64,000 nucleotides of DNA from Thermoleptolyngbya sichuanensis A183 (GTDB lineage: Bacteria; Cyanobacteriota; Cyanobacteriia; Elainellales; Elainellaceae), in NCBI RefSeq assembly GCF_013177315.1, contig NZ_CP053661.1, positions 4,030,001-4,094,000 of the forward strand, written 5' to 3'. The position numbers and the translations under genes are program-made. This document shows positions 8,313 to 15,787 of this stretch, piece after piece (within the stretch, counting starts at the first letter, position 1; every line of letters starts with the position of its first letter). The notes beneath the pieces are model-generated. The model saw only the letters and a list, made by a program, of their open reading frames with translations. It searched no databases and was not told the DNA's origin.

Positions 8313-8909
8313 ATGACCGCCCAATCTCCCAAACCCGCCTCCCCCCTGCCGCCGTCTGAGCCGGGAAATGCTGCCCGCATTCGGAATTTCCTGATTGCAA
8401 TGGTGGCGATCGCCCTCAGCACCTCGATCTTCTTCGGCTTGCAATCTTCCAACGGATCGGGCAACTTGGCGCTGTTGGCCGAATCTGCGGTGCCCCTGGA
8501 GGAAGCGCTGGCCAATGACAAACCCACGCTGATGGAGTTTTATGCCAACTGGTGTACAAGCTGTCAGGCGATGGCGCAAGACCTGGGCGAACTGAAAGAA
8601 GAGTATGGCGATCGCGTCAATTTTGTCATGCTGAATGTAGACAACGACCGCTGGCTGCCAGAGATGCTGGCCTATCGAGTCGATGGCATTCCCCATTTTG
8701 TGTATTTAGATCGGCAGGGAGAGGCGATCGCCAGCATCATCGGCGAACAGCCCCGCGCCGTGATGGCTGCGAACCTAGAGGCGCTGTCGAACAATACCCC
8801 CCTGCCCTACGCGCCCGCCAGCGGTCAGGTTTCTAAAGTGAACACTGCCGCTGCCAAAGCTACACCCGACGACCCGCGTAGCCACGGCAGCCAGGTAAAT
8901 CGGGGTTAA
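8313..8909 (+). CDS. txlA: Membrane-anchored thioredoxin-like protein (TxlA/HCF164 type)
   Basis: The 198-aa protein has a short cytoplasmic Pro-rich N-terminus, one membrane segment (about 24-43, FLIAMVAIALSTSIFFGL) and a thioredoxin domain. The redox motif WCTSC is at 80-84 and the cis-Pro loop is GIPHF. This matches TxlA, the homologue of chloroplast HCF164, which passes electrons into the thylakoid lumen for cytochrome b6f and c-type cytochrome maturation. That role fits ccsA elsewhere in the window. A run of CAAAATC-type repeats (8250-8295) precedes the ATG. Confidence 0.85.
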   Translation: MTAQSPKPASPLPPSEPGNAARIRNFLIAMVAIALSTSIFFGLQSSNGSGNLALLAESAVPLEEALANDKPTLMEFYANWCTSCQAMAQDLGELKEEYGDRVNFVMLNVDNDRWLPEMLAYRVDGIPHFVYLDRQGEAIASIIGEQPRAVMAANLEALSNNTPLPYAPASGQVSKVNTAAAKATPDDPRSHGSQVNRG

Positions 8910-9003
8910 GAGCAGGGTTAAGGACGGGGTTAAGAATTTAGAAGGCACTGCCCTAGCGGTATGGGGCTAGAGGCGTTGCCGCTCAAGGAAAGCCCGTAAT
9001 TTG

Positions 9004-9056
9004 CAAAACTCAGCCCCAAAACTCAGCCCCAAAACTCAGCCCAAAGAACTCAGCCC
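9004..9056. repeat. 13-14-bp tandem repeat (aaaactcagcccc)
   Basis: Four adjacent units of aaaactcagcccc, the last one degenerate, lie between txlA and the 6S-like RNA gene. They do not form an ORF. Confidence 0.85.
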
Positions 9057-9106
9057 ACAGGTAGAGTTTCGGTTTTCCGTCTTGCCAGCGGCGTGTCGAA
9101 TATCGC

Positions 9107-9112
9107 TACAAT
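9107..9112 (+). promoter_or_regulatory. -10 box of the 6S-like RNA
   Basis: TACAAT is centred about 8 bp before the start of the structured RNA at about 9118. A TTGCCA 19 bp upstream (9082-9087) is a possible -35 box. Confidence 0.45.
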
Positions 9113-9117
9113 GGGGC

Positions 9118-9323
9118 TTAGTTCTACTGCGGCGTTGGTGACTGCCAATAACGTTTTATGATCTATGCTTCGACTAAACGGGAGTCGTGATGTCTCGATG
9201 GCAGTAGACTGAGCCTGTCTTGGCAACAAGCGTGTACTCAGAAACTTTAAATCGAGGCCGAGAGTCCCACCTGGATTTATCCAGGTCAAAAACTGAGGTA
9301 AGACGGCGTTGTGGGGAACTTTT
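9118..9323 (+). ncRNA. ssrS: Probable 6S RNA
   Basis: This RNA-sized segment follows a TACAAT box. Its ends pair as a long interrupted closing stem: AGTTC-T-AC-TGCGGCGTT at 9120 on with GACGGCGTTGTGGGGAACT ending near 9320. A short 3' hairpin (ACCTGG-attta-CCAGGT) sits just inside the closing stem, as in the known 6S layout, and the middle (about 9140-9250) could form the large open bubble. 6S RNA sequesters the housekeeping sigma-factor RNA polymerase by mimicking an open promoter. The call rests on structure and partial resemblance of CTGCGGCGTTGGTGACTGCC to cyanobacterial 6S, with no alignment run. In cyanobacteria the gene is often called ssaA. Confidence 0.6.
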
Positions 9324-9350
9324 AAGCTAGGGCATGTTTTAGAATCCTTT

Positions 9351-9436
9351 GATCCCCCCTAGCCCCCCTTAACAAGGGGGGAACTGGGCCAAGCCGCTCC
9401 GGAAGTCCCCCTTTTCAAGGGGGATTTAGGGGGATC
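9351..9436. repeat. C/G-run palindromic repeat
   Basis: Two nested hairpins are built from cccccctt-aacaagggggg and cccccttttcaaggggg. The outer ends gatccccc and gggggatc also pair, so the 86-bp unit folds as one imperfect palindrome. This type of dispersed C/G-run repeat is common in cyanobacterial intergenic regions. It sits directly after the 6S-like RNA and could help end its transcription. Confidence 0.7.
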
Positions 9437-9566
9437 GACTCAGGGCAATCACCGACCTAGGAAGTTTTAAAGCAATGCCCAAAAACTTTTAAGCAATTTT
9501 CAATCAAAATTCCTCTGTCTGTTGGGCGGGGGAATTTTTGTATGCAGGGCTGGGGAGCGTTTTGGG

Positions 9567-9818
9567 ATGGATGATGTGCTGCAATGGTCAGCGGTGACGC
9601 TGGTGGGGCTGGTGCTGGGGGCGTTGGCGCTGGCCTCGCGGCGCAATATCGCTCGCTGGAGTGCCCGCGTTTCTTCGGCTCCTTTGGGCGAAGCCGCAAG
9701 CCATCCGGACTTGCAAACTGGCGCATCGCTTCAAGAAGAAACAGCAACGCCGACAACAGCACCGGACACCGCCATGCGGCTGACCTATCGCGGCGTGCCT
9801 TATCTGCGCTGGCGATAG
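9567..9818 (+). CDS. Short membrane protein ending in a DUF4278-like motif
   Basis: The 83-aa product starts MDDVLQW, has one membrane segment (about 7-24, SAVTLVGLVLGALALA) and a polar linker. It ends MRLTYRGVPYLRWR, which resembles the start of the cyanobacterial DUF4278 family (M-x-LTYRG-x-Y). The usual rest of that domain is missing, so this may be a truncated or fused family member. The start at 9567 is preferred to the in-frame 9522 because it sits at the membrane segment. No function is known. Confidence 0.45.
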   Translation: MDDVLQWSAVTLVGLVLGALALASRRNIARWSARVSSAPLGEAASHPDLQTGASLQEETATPTTAPDTAMRLTYRGVPYLRWR

Positions 9819-9945
9819 GGAAAAAGCAAGGAAAACTCAGATCTTGCACCTTTCCCAATAAGTCAAGCTGGGCAATGATTTGAGAACAATTTCAAATCCA
9901 TATTGTGCGGCAATAAGTAGCTAGACAGGAAAAGTTATAAGATAG

Positions 9946-10044
9946 GGGCACCTCGATCAATTGCCTTATTGAGAATTTTAGGAGCCTAAAACCCTTGTTT
10001 TCTCGTAGCCATTCTCAAGAGGATCTGAATTTTTCGAGGTGCCC
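9946..10044. repeat. MITE-like element, copy A (GGGCACCTCGA termini)
   Basis: A 99-bp element has terminal inverted repeats GGGCACCTCGA/TCGAGGTGCCC and no ORF. It matches, in inverse orientation, the element at 44671-44784; the interior (attgccttattgagaatttt, then gtagccattctcaaga) is shared. No target duplication is evident here. It lies in the 400-bp gap before the first IS4-type copy; the rest of that gap holds the attC-like site at 10143. Confidence 0.85.
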
Positions 10045-10142
10045 GTCTTGTCAAGACAAATTATACATAAAAGATTTTAGCCATTTGGTACTCATAGCTT
10101 GTTGATAGGACTTTAACTGTTCCACCACCAAGGGGCAAAGCG

Positions 10143-10219
10143 GTCTAACGATGAAGTTGTGCGGCGGCAGATAACCTCTAACTCTCACAGATAACCTCTG
10201 TTCCGTCCGCACCAACGTT
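10143..10219. other. attC-like imperfect palindrome, broken by an IS
   Basis: GTCTAAC (fits the R'' consensus RYYYAAC) is followed by GTTGTGCGGCGG. About 40 bp later the complementary arm CCGTCCGCACCAACGTT appears. The arms pair imperfectly, as in integron attC sites. The final GTT runs straight into sequence shared with the second IS4-type copy, so the R' box was probably cut by that element. Call based on layout only. Confidence 0.4.
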
Positions 10220-11449
10220 CTAAGCTTAGATACCACTCAAAAGCGTAGATGCTGTGAAAAAAACTCCCCCCTCTACAATGCCTTGAACGCTTGGCTGGGT
10301 CAATCGGTGCCCTGGGCTCATCGTAGCCATCTGACGACCTGCCTGTGGATGGTGGTGGCTTTGCTCCAGCGCGGAGAAATCAACCTGACTCGCTGGCTGC
10401 CCTATGTGCCGTGTCGAGGGGTGCAGGCACAAAGCAAACAACGACGGCTAAGCCGCTGGCTGCACAACAGTCGCCTGAACGTCCATCGCCTGTACAAGCC
10501 CCTGATTCAAGCGGCATTAGCCCATTGGGATGAGGATTGTTTGTACCTGAGCTTGGACACCTCGCTGTTTTGGGATGAGTATTGCTTGATTCGCCTAGCG
10601 GTGGTGCATCGAGGCCGGGCGTTGCCTGTGGTCTGGCGGGTGCTCCAGCACCGCAGTGCGTCCGTCGCCTTCAGTGACTACCGGGAGATGCTCCACCAAG
10701 CCGCCCATCGCTTGCCGGCGGGGGTAAAAGTGGTCGTCTTAGCCGACCGGGGCTTCATTCACACCGAGGCCATGAGCCGCCATAACCGCTGAACTCGGGT
10801 GGCACTACCGCATCCGCATCAAGCGGAATACTTGGATTTGGCGGGCGGGCCATGGATGGTGTCAATTGAAGGACATTCACCTTCAGCGCGGGGAGGCTCT
10901 CTGTTGGCACACCGTGAAGCTCCACAAAGGCGAGTGGTACGGGCCGGTGCATATCGCCTTTGGTCATAACAGCCTCAACGGCGAGTTTTGGACTATCGTC
11001 AGCGATGAACCCACCCACCTGCGCACCTTCGAGGAATACGGCTTGCGCTTCGACATTGAGGAGGCGTTTCTCGATGACCAATCCAACGGCTGGAATCTCC
11101 AGAAATCTGAAATTCGCTCCCTCTGCGCCCTATCCCGGCTTTGGTTCCTTTTGGCCGTCGCGACGCTCTACGTCACCGCTCAAGGTCTCGAGGTCGTCGC
11201 AACAGGCAAACGGCGATGGGTTGACCCCCATTGGTTTCGTGGCAATAGCTACTTCCGCATTGGATGGGATTGGCTGAAAGCCGCCCTAGAGAACGGGTGG
11301 CCACTCATCCGTCATGTCTGTTTCACTCATAACCGCGATCCTGAACCCGCGATGGCATCTCGCAAACAGCATGAGCAACGCACCTATCGAATCGAATTCA
11401 AAGTACACACGTACTGCTGTGTCGCCGATTAGTTTTGTCAGTCAACCAG
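10216..11449 (+). mobile_element. IS4-type insertion sequence, copy 1 (left end lost)
   Basis: These 1234 bp are the same, apart from one T/C difference at 10994, as 47530-48763. The right terminal repeat TTTTGTCAGTCAACCAG is present (ends 11449). The matching left terminal repeat seen in copy 2 (47442) is missing here; attC-like sequence directly adjoins instead. The right end sits inside the antitoxin-like gene remnant continued at 12631-12740. The element therefore arrived by recombination or suffered a deletion on its left. Confidence 0.8.
10283..11432 (+). pseudogene. IS4-type transposase, frameshifted
   Basis: Two ORFs in different frames (to 10792 and from 10866) together encode one DDE transposase. 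Recognisable residues are the first Asp (YLSLDTS), the second (LADRGF) and the Glu in YGLRFDIEEAFLDDQ. One extra C near 10780 (atgagccgccataacc) shifts the frame; removing it restores SRITAELGWHYRIRIKR, which aligns with the intact transposase at 53536-54708. The conserved Lys of the Y-R-E-K signature is Gln here. The same shift is present in copy 2. No good start codon is visible; the product may start in the AAAAAAA run near 10257. Confidence 0.8.
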
Positions 11450-11468
11450 GGGTTCTAGAGGTGAGATC

Positions 11469-12630
11469 GGGAGCATCCCACTTTCGCGAAAACAGTGCGA
11501 AGGGTGAGAATGGGAGGGTAGCCCCAGGGATGACTCACCATGACACCTGAAGACCAAAAGCGATTGGAAACTTGTACAGCAGAGATCGCCGAGATTTTGT
11601 ATCGCAATAGCAACCGAGAGGGGCTCGATAGTCTAGAAGGCATCGAGCAGACTGTACGACGGCAAATGCTAGAGGAGGTGAGCCCTCGAGTTGCCCTTTT
11701 TTTGTCAACCAGAAAGCCTACCCCGCCCGAGGCCGGGTTCGCCGATTGAAGAGTTTGGTAGGGGTCCTTGAGATTCGTCAAAGTCAGGCAGAACGGTTAG
11801 GCGTAAAGGCTTACAGCCGTCTCAGTGGTGGCCTAGAGAAAGCCAACCTACGCTTAAGTGCCAACGAATCGTTTCAAGATGCAGAGGATGACATCGTAGC
11901 CCTGACCGGGATGCGGGTCGGGCACTCGACCCAACAACGTCTGGTGGGGCGTCAGTCGTTCGAGTCTGCCGAGGCTAAACAAGGCGTCAGTGAGGTCAGC
12001 ATTGATGGCGGCAAAGTCCGTCTGCGTGACCTGCTAGAGTCCGATAGCCCGTGGCGAGACTACAAAGCGGTGCGGGTGGAGGGGATTTATTACAACGCCT
12101 TCTTCCAAGACAATGACAGCTTGATTGATTATCTCAGCGCTCAACGCTTGCTCTCCCCACTGGTCTGTCTGGGCGATGGTCACGCTGGGGTGTGGAATCT
12201 GTTTGCTCAACTCACCACCGTTGAGACCCGTTGGGAAATCCTCGATTGGTACCATCTCAAAGAAAACCTCTACAAAGTCGGTGGGTCGCTCAAGCGCTTA
12301 GCAGCGGCGGAAATGCTGTTATGGCAAGGTCAAGTGGAAGCCGCCAGGGCCCTCTTTGCCGACTGTCGGCGCAAGCAAGCCCGCAATTTTGAAGCCTATC
12401 TGAGCACCCATCGCTCTCGCATCGTGAATTATGGGTTCTACCAGGCTGAGCAACTCTGTTCTATTGGATCAGGAGCCGTAGAATCGGCTGTCAAACAGAT
12501 TGGGCGACGCCTCCAAATTTCGGGTGCTCGCTGGAATACGGCCTCCGTTAATGCCATGTTGAGTCTGCGCTGTGCCTACCTCAATGGACAGCTCGCCAGT
12601 TGACTGTTTCATCGAAAGTGGGATGCTCCT
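11469..12630 (+). mobile_element. ISKra4-family insertion sequence, copy 1
   Basis: A 1162-bp element has terminal repeats GGAGCATCCCACTTTCG/CGAAAGTGGGATGCTCC and a 9-bp target duplication GGTGAGATC (11460-11468 and 12631-12639). It inserted into the antitoxin-like gene on the minus strand, now split between 12740-12631 and 11468-11450. Confidence 0.9.
11540..12603 (+). CDS. ISKra4-family transposase in two overlapping frames
   Basis: The first ORF (11540-11749, 69 aa) starts MTPEDQKRLETCTAEIAEIL and ends GFAD. The second begins at 11746, overlapping by 4 nt, and runs to 12603. Together they match ISKra4 transposases: LRLSANESFQDAEDDI, the Asp in VSIDGGKVRLRD, CLGDGHAGVWNL, the WYHLKENLYKVGG block and SIGSGAVESAVKQIGRR. 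A -1 shift in the overlap would fuse them. Whether this is programmed or a mutation cannot be told from one copy, but the second ISKra4 element in the window is broken in the same region. Confidence 0.85.
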
Positions 12631-12740
12631 GGTGAGATCTCCTTGGCTGTTTCTAGGTCTTCTGCCAGAATCCGAATTAGCTTTAGCTTTTCAGTAGTAG
12701 AAAGTTGGCGAACAGATGGAAGAACTTCAGACAAAGTCAT
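12631..12740 (-). pseudogene. Antitoxin-like small protein, 5' part, split by IS
   Basis: The minus strand encodes MTLSEVLPSVRQLSTTEKLK and continues LIRILAEDLETAKEISP up to the ISKra4 target duplication; LEP follows on the far side (11459-11450) before the IS4-type element. This N-terminus resembles a small protein family common in cyanobacteria (MTLSEVLPSVHQLS..., then EELDT...ISPLEP), often encoded beside toxins. Antitoxin function is inference. About half the usual protein (the region beginning after LEP) is gone from this locus. Confidence 0.65.
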
Positions 12741-12906
12741 ATGGGGTCTCCAAACTTAAAGCCCTATACCTCAAGTTTAGTAGGTAGCAGTCAAAATTGT
12801 AAGATTTTGTGGTTTTTGTCGCAGTAATTAATTTGTAAGGTTTACTCATCGTGTAATTGTCCACCCTAGGATTTCCATTAATTATGGAGACTGGTTGAGA
12901 AGTTGA

Positions 12907-13011
12907 TTATGAATAAAGAGGATCATCAAAAACAGTTTTTGCTTTCTCAAACGAAACTTTATGCTTCGATAGATTACTCGCCGCTTTGTCGTTGTTCCAC
13001 TCAAACTGCAT
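12907..13011 (-). pseudogene. brnT-type toxin remnant
   Basis: The minus strand reads MQFEWNNDKAASNLSKHKVS, then FEKAKTVFDDPLYS, followed by a stop. This is the N-terminal third of the BrnT/DUF497 ribonuclease-toxin family (usual form M-x-FEWD...KA..N..KHGVSFEEA..VF.DPL). Normal length is about 90 aa; only 34 codons remain and the downstream sequence no longer encodes the family. The region is AT-rich compared with the chromosome, which supports acquisition. The ORF on the plus strand over it (12903-13160) is a shadow. Confidence 0.7.
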
Positions 13012-13141
13012 ACATTGATTATACCACTGCCTTTATTAGCCTCCAATCCTATGGGTTGGGTATCACTGCAAAGCCCAACCCACTAAGTTTGATAATACTA
13101 TCCAGCAGCCCTAAATCTATAACTATGCCATTGTCCGAAGG

Positions 13142-14243
13142 CAGAAGTGTTGAAAGATAGCTCAACATACAAAAAATGGGGGCAGAATATTGTATTCTAG
13201 CCCCCAGCAAACAAAAACAATGTTTAAGATGCTAGTGTCATTTCCTGCGCTTGTCAAACCGATACTCAAGCAGTTGTGCCCACATAACTATCCTGTTTTG
13301 AACTCTCGCTTATTCTTTGAAATCTGGTTGACCTTCGTTTTAGACCAGGGTTTAACGAGCATGAGAAGCCTGTTTTATCGTCTCAACAAAGCAGGAATCA
13401 AGGTTGATATTTCCACCTTTTCTAAAGCCTGCAAGACTCGACAGGATGAACACTTTTGTCGCATCTACGCTGAGCTCATAAGACAGCTAAAACAAAAAAA
13501 TCCAGCGACAGCACAGATGCTGTTTTCCATTGATTCAACGGTCATCACATTGACAAGCAAGTTGTTCTGGATGCAAGGCTATCATCAAGTCAAATTGCTT
13601 AATGGAGTCAACTTAACGCAAGGTAATCCCAGTGAATGCCTGATTCATTTTGGTCAAGGACATGACGCAAAATTTGCTGACAGAGTGACAGGAATGATTC
13701 CTGAAGATGCCATCGGCGTCATGGATAGAGGCTTTGCCAGTTGGGATTTCCTTGACCAATTAAGCCAGGATCAGACTCGCTTTGTTGTCCGCCTTAAGAA
13801 CACGATGAAGACCGAGTTTGAGCATGAGCGATATCGAGTGGTTTGGTTTTGTGACTTAGAGAGCCAAACGGAGTTTCGGCTGGCGACCAATGTAGAACTG
13901 ATGACGAATGAAGAGATTAGTGAAGTCTATCGCCATCGGTGGCAGATAGAAGTGCTGTGGAAGTTTCTAAAGATGCACTTGAAGCTAGATAAACTAATCT
14001 CTAAGAGTGTCAATGGAGTCACCATTCAAATCTACATGGTGTTGATTGCCTATCTGATTCTGCAATTGATAGAAATTCCAGAGTTTTATGGTCATCAATT
14101 ACTAGATAAGTTGCGCTATTTGCAACTTGAATTGAGTCGTCGTTGTTCGATTGTCCATTGGAGCTACGATCTGCTGCCAGAGACACTCGTAGGAGCTTCG
14201 TAGGGTTGAATGTAAAGTTTTATGTCTCAATTCAACACTTCTG
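13142..14243 (+). mobile_element. IS4-family insertion sequence with 9-bp target duplication
   Basis: A 1102-bp element has termini CAGAAGTGTTGAA/TTCAACACTTCTG, flanked by GTCCGAAGG at 13133-13141 and 14244-14252. Perfect duplications and an intact gene suggest recent insertion. Its base composition is lower in G+C than the chromosome and it contains no HIP1 octamer that I could find. Confidence 0.93.
13220..14203 (+). CDS. IS4-family DDE transposase (intact)
   Basis: The 327-aa product starts MFKMLVSFPALVKPILKQL. Catalytic residues are visible: first Asp in MLFSIDSTVITL, second in GVMDRGFASWDFL, and Glu in YRHRWQIEVLWKFLKMHLKL (Y-R-E-K layout). The start at 13220 (ATG) is chosen over the TTG at 13190, which lies only 48 bp inside the element. 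The frame is complete, so the enzyme may be active. Confidence 0.9.
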   Translation: MFKMLVSFPALVKPILKQLCPHNYPVLNSRLFFEIWLTFVLDQGLTSMRSLFYRLNKAGIKVDISTFSKACKTRQDEHFCRIYAELIRQLKQKNPATAQMLFSIDSTVITLTSKLFWMQGYHQVKLLNGVNLTQGNPSECLIHFGQGHDAKFADRVTGMIPEDAIGVMDRGFASWDFLDQLSQDQTRFVVRLKNTMKTEFEHERYRVVWFCDLESQTEFRLATNVELMTNEEISEVYRHRWQIEVLWKFLKMHLKLDKLISKSVNGVTIQIYMVLIAYLILQLIEIPEFYGHQLLDKLRYLQLELSRRCSIVHWSYDLLPETLVGAS

Positions 14244-14310
14244 GTCCGAAGGTAATCCTTGATCTTCAGCTTTAGCTCTCGTGAAATTGGATATGATTCA
14301 ACCTCCCGTT

Positions 14311-14577
14311 CTATATCGACTTTGGATTACCTTTTCTCCTTAGCTCCTCTACAGTTGCCTTAAAAATAGCTTCAAATCCATAGTCTGACAAACCCTTTGA
14401 GATTAGTCCAAGTATTCCAAGTACTGCGATTCCTCCAAGCATCCCAAATGAACCGCCAAGAAAGGCTAAAGCCGCAGTTAATGCAGCAGCACCTGCCCAA
14501 CCTGTAACTGCCATAGCAACTATGAGCACTAAACCAGGTACACCAAGTGCAGCAATCTTATCAACAAGTTGATCCAT
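14311..14577 (-). CDS. Small glycine-rich hydrophobic protein, 88 aa
   Basis: From MDQLVDKIAALGVPGLVLIV the product is mostly hydrophobic, rich in Gly and Ala (about 12-70), with a central LAFLGGSFGMLGGIAVLGIL. It ends in a basic tail (EELRRKGNPKSI). The composition resembles bacteriocin- or holin-like small proteins that recur in cyanobacteria, but no function is known. ATG at 14577 is preferred to 14640 because AGGAAATAGAGAG precedes it and the extra N-terminus is polar and unrelated. Upstream lies a 41-bp tandem repeat. It is separated from the IS at 13142 by 67 bp. Confidence 0.6.
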   Translation of the reverse strand: MDQLVDKIAALGVPGLVLIVAMAVTGWAGAAALTAALAFLGGSFGMLGGIAVLGILGLISKGLSDYGFEAIFKATVEELRRKGNPKSI

Positions 14578-14693
14578 ACTCTCTATTTCCTTTAGTAATG
14601 AGCCAAAAACAACACTCTTGCACCCAAAGGATTCCCACATTGACAGGCTAACTACTAATTAGACTGATCCCGTCTGCCTATCTACATCTAGGA

Positions 14694-14836
14694 GGGGAAT
14701 TAGGCTGACAGCCGTCTGTCTAAGATCCCGAATCGGGGAAATAGGCTGACGATTGTCTGTCTAAGATCCCAAATCGGGGAAATAGACTGACAGTTGTCTG
14801 CATAATATCTCTGTTTTGGGGAGTTAGGCAGATGGG
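14694..14836. repeat. 41-bp tandem repeat upstream of a small membrane protein
   Basis: Three units of about 41 bp start at 14694, 14735 and 14776, each opening gggga(a/g)(a/t)tag(g/a)ctgac, with a partial fourth from 14818 and a decayed unit before 14694. Each holds a GTCTG pair. It fills the gap between the 88-aa protein (start 14577) and the next gene. Confidence 0.85.
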
Positions 14837-14889
14837 TTCACAAAGGCTTTAGACAAGCGAGGCTGCGAGGTCTTTGGTTAGGAATGGGG

Positions 14890-14958
14890 GATTTTGGAGT
14901 GGGGATTTTGGATTTTGGATTGAGGGGATGCCCTGCTAAAATCCAAAACCCAAAATCC
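14890..14958. repeat. Heptamer-type ATTTTGG repeats forming an inverted repeat
   Basis: Tandem ATTTTGG units (14890-14922) face CCAAAAT units (14938-14956), giving a long imperfect hairpin just past the stop of the minus-strand gene that ends at 14972. Similar short runs occur at 8250-8295, 33837-33880, 43460-43480 and 59795-59865, always between genes. Confidence 0.75.
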
Positions 14959-14971
14959 TCCTTATCTGTTC

Positions 14972-15268
14972 TTACTCGTTTGCACCAGGATTGCTGCGGA
15001 TGTCGCGGTGCAGATAGCGCAGCACTTCGCCAGGGCGACCGTCGAGGACGATGCCGTGAGGCGGGAAATCCAGGGCGTGCGTCCACTCGAAGCGTTCGGC
15101 ATAGCGGAGCAGGTGGAGCCGGTCAATCGCCATCTGGGCATCTTCAGGGAGGCCGATGATGCAGTGGCGCAGGCGGCGACGGTGGGGCAGTTCGCAGGTG
15201 AGCGGGGGCAGCGAAAACTGGGTCGCCTCCGAGCGTGGGGACGACCAGGTGTATTGAATTGTCAGCAT
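14972..15268 (-). CDS. Conserved hypothetical protein, 98 aa
   Basis: The product starts MLTIQYTWSSPRSEATQFSL, contains RRRLRHCIIGLPEDAQMAID and RLHLLRYAERFEWTHALDFP, and ends in a hydrophilic tail. It looks like a short conserved cyanobacterial protein, but I cannot give a function. Two Cys (about 25 and 36) and several His are present without a known metal motif. It stands alone, with repeat DNA downstream and a 520-bp non-coding stretch upstream. Confidence 0.6.
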   Translation of the reverse strand: MLTIQYTWSSPRSEATQFSLPPLTCELPHRRRLRHCIIGLPEDAQMAIDRLHLLRYAERFEWTHALDFPPHGIVLDGRPGEVLRYLHRDIRSNPGANE

Positions 15269-15400
15269 TTGGGGTTTCCTCCTGGAAACGAGTGGGGTAG
15301 GAAACCCCGAAATGTTGGCCGCCCACGGACGTGAAGCGCTGGGACAGGGCGGCCTACAATGGACGCAGCCCTGAGACAGGCTAGGACTGTCGAGGGGTCA

Positions 15401-15435
15401 GGTGTTGGTAGATGTTTGCCGCATCTACCGACACC
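15401..15435. other. Strong 14-bp hairpin in a non-coding stretch
   Basis: GGTGTTGGTAGATG (15401-15414) pairs with CATCTACCGACACC (15422-15435) across a 7-nt loop, with one G-T wobble. No T-run follows on either strand, so it is not a typical terminator. It lies in the 519-bp gap 15269-15787, where I see no gene; a smaller hairpin of the type ggccgccc/gggcggcc is near 15320-15355. A structured RNA or protein-binding site is possible. Confidence 0.45.
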
Positions 15436-15733
15436 GTAGGTGACTAAACGACCAAAATTTCGGGGGAAAGTGGGCTGCGTCGAAGGGAACCAACGGGCAG
15501 CTTGATGGACGATTGTACTGGATGCGATCGCCCCCGTCAATTGTCCTGATGACTTACGCTTGCAATCTTATTTATCCTGACGATCGCCCGGTGCGAATGT
15601 TCAATCATCCGGTAGTACAATTCCACAACGGCCGCCGCTTTCATGGGTGGCAATCGCTCCACAGGAATTACGTACTTGCGATCCACAGCTACAGGCAAGA
15701 AAGATTCGACCCATAGCCCTATTCTGTTGCGCG

Positions 15734-15739
15734 TATAAT
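15734..15739 (+). promoter_or_regulatory. -10 box upstream of the ABC ATPase gene
   Basis: gcgTATAAT lies 49 bp before the ATG at 15788. No clear -35 box is seen at 17 bp spacing. Confidence 0.45.
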
Positions 15740-15787
15740 GACCCTGATGCGGGTCGGCGTGTCTTCTGGTGAGGCGAGTTTGGCGAA

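Noticed and set aside
12903..13160. Plus-strand ORF of 85 codons
   Set aside because: It lies antisense to the brnT remnant and crosses the IS boundary; composition is not coding.
14694..14836. 41-bp repeat as a CRISPR array
   Set aside because: Units are contiguous without spacers of independent sequence, and no cas gene is present.
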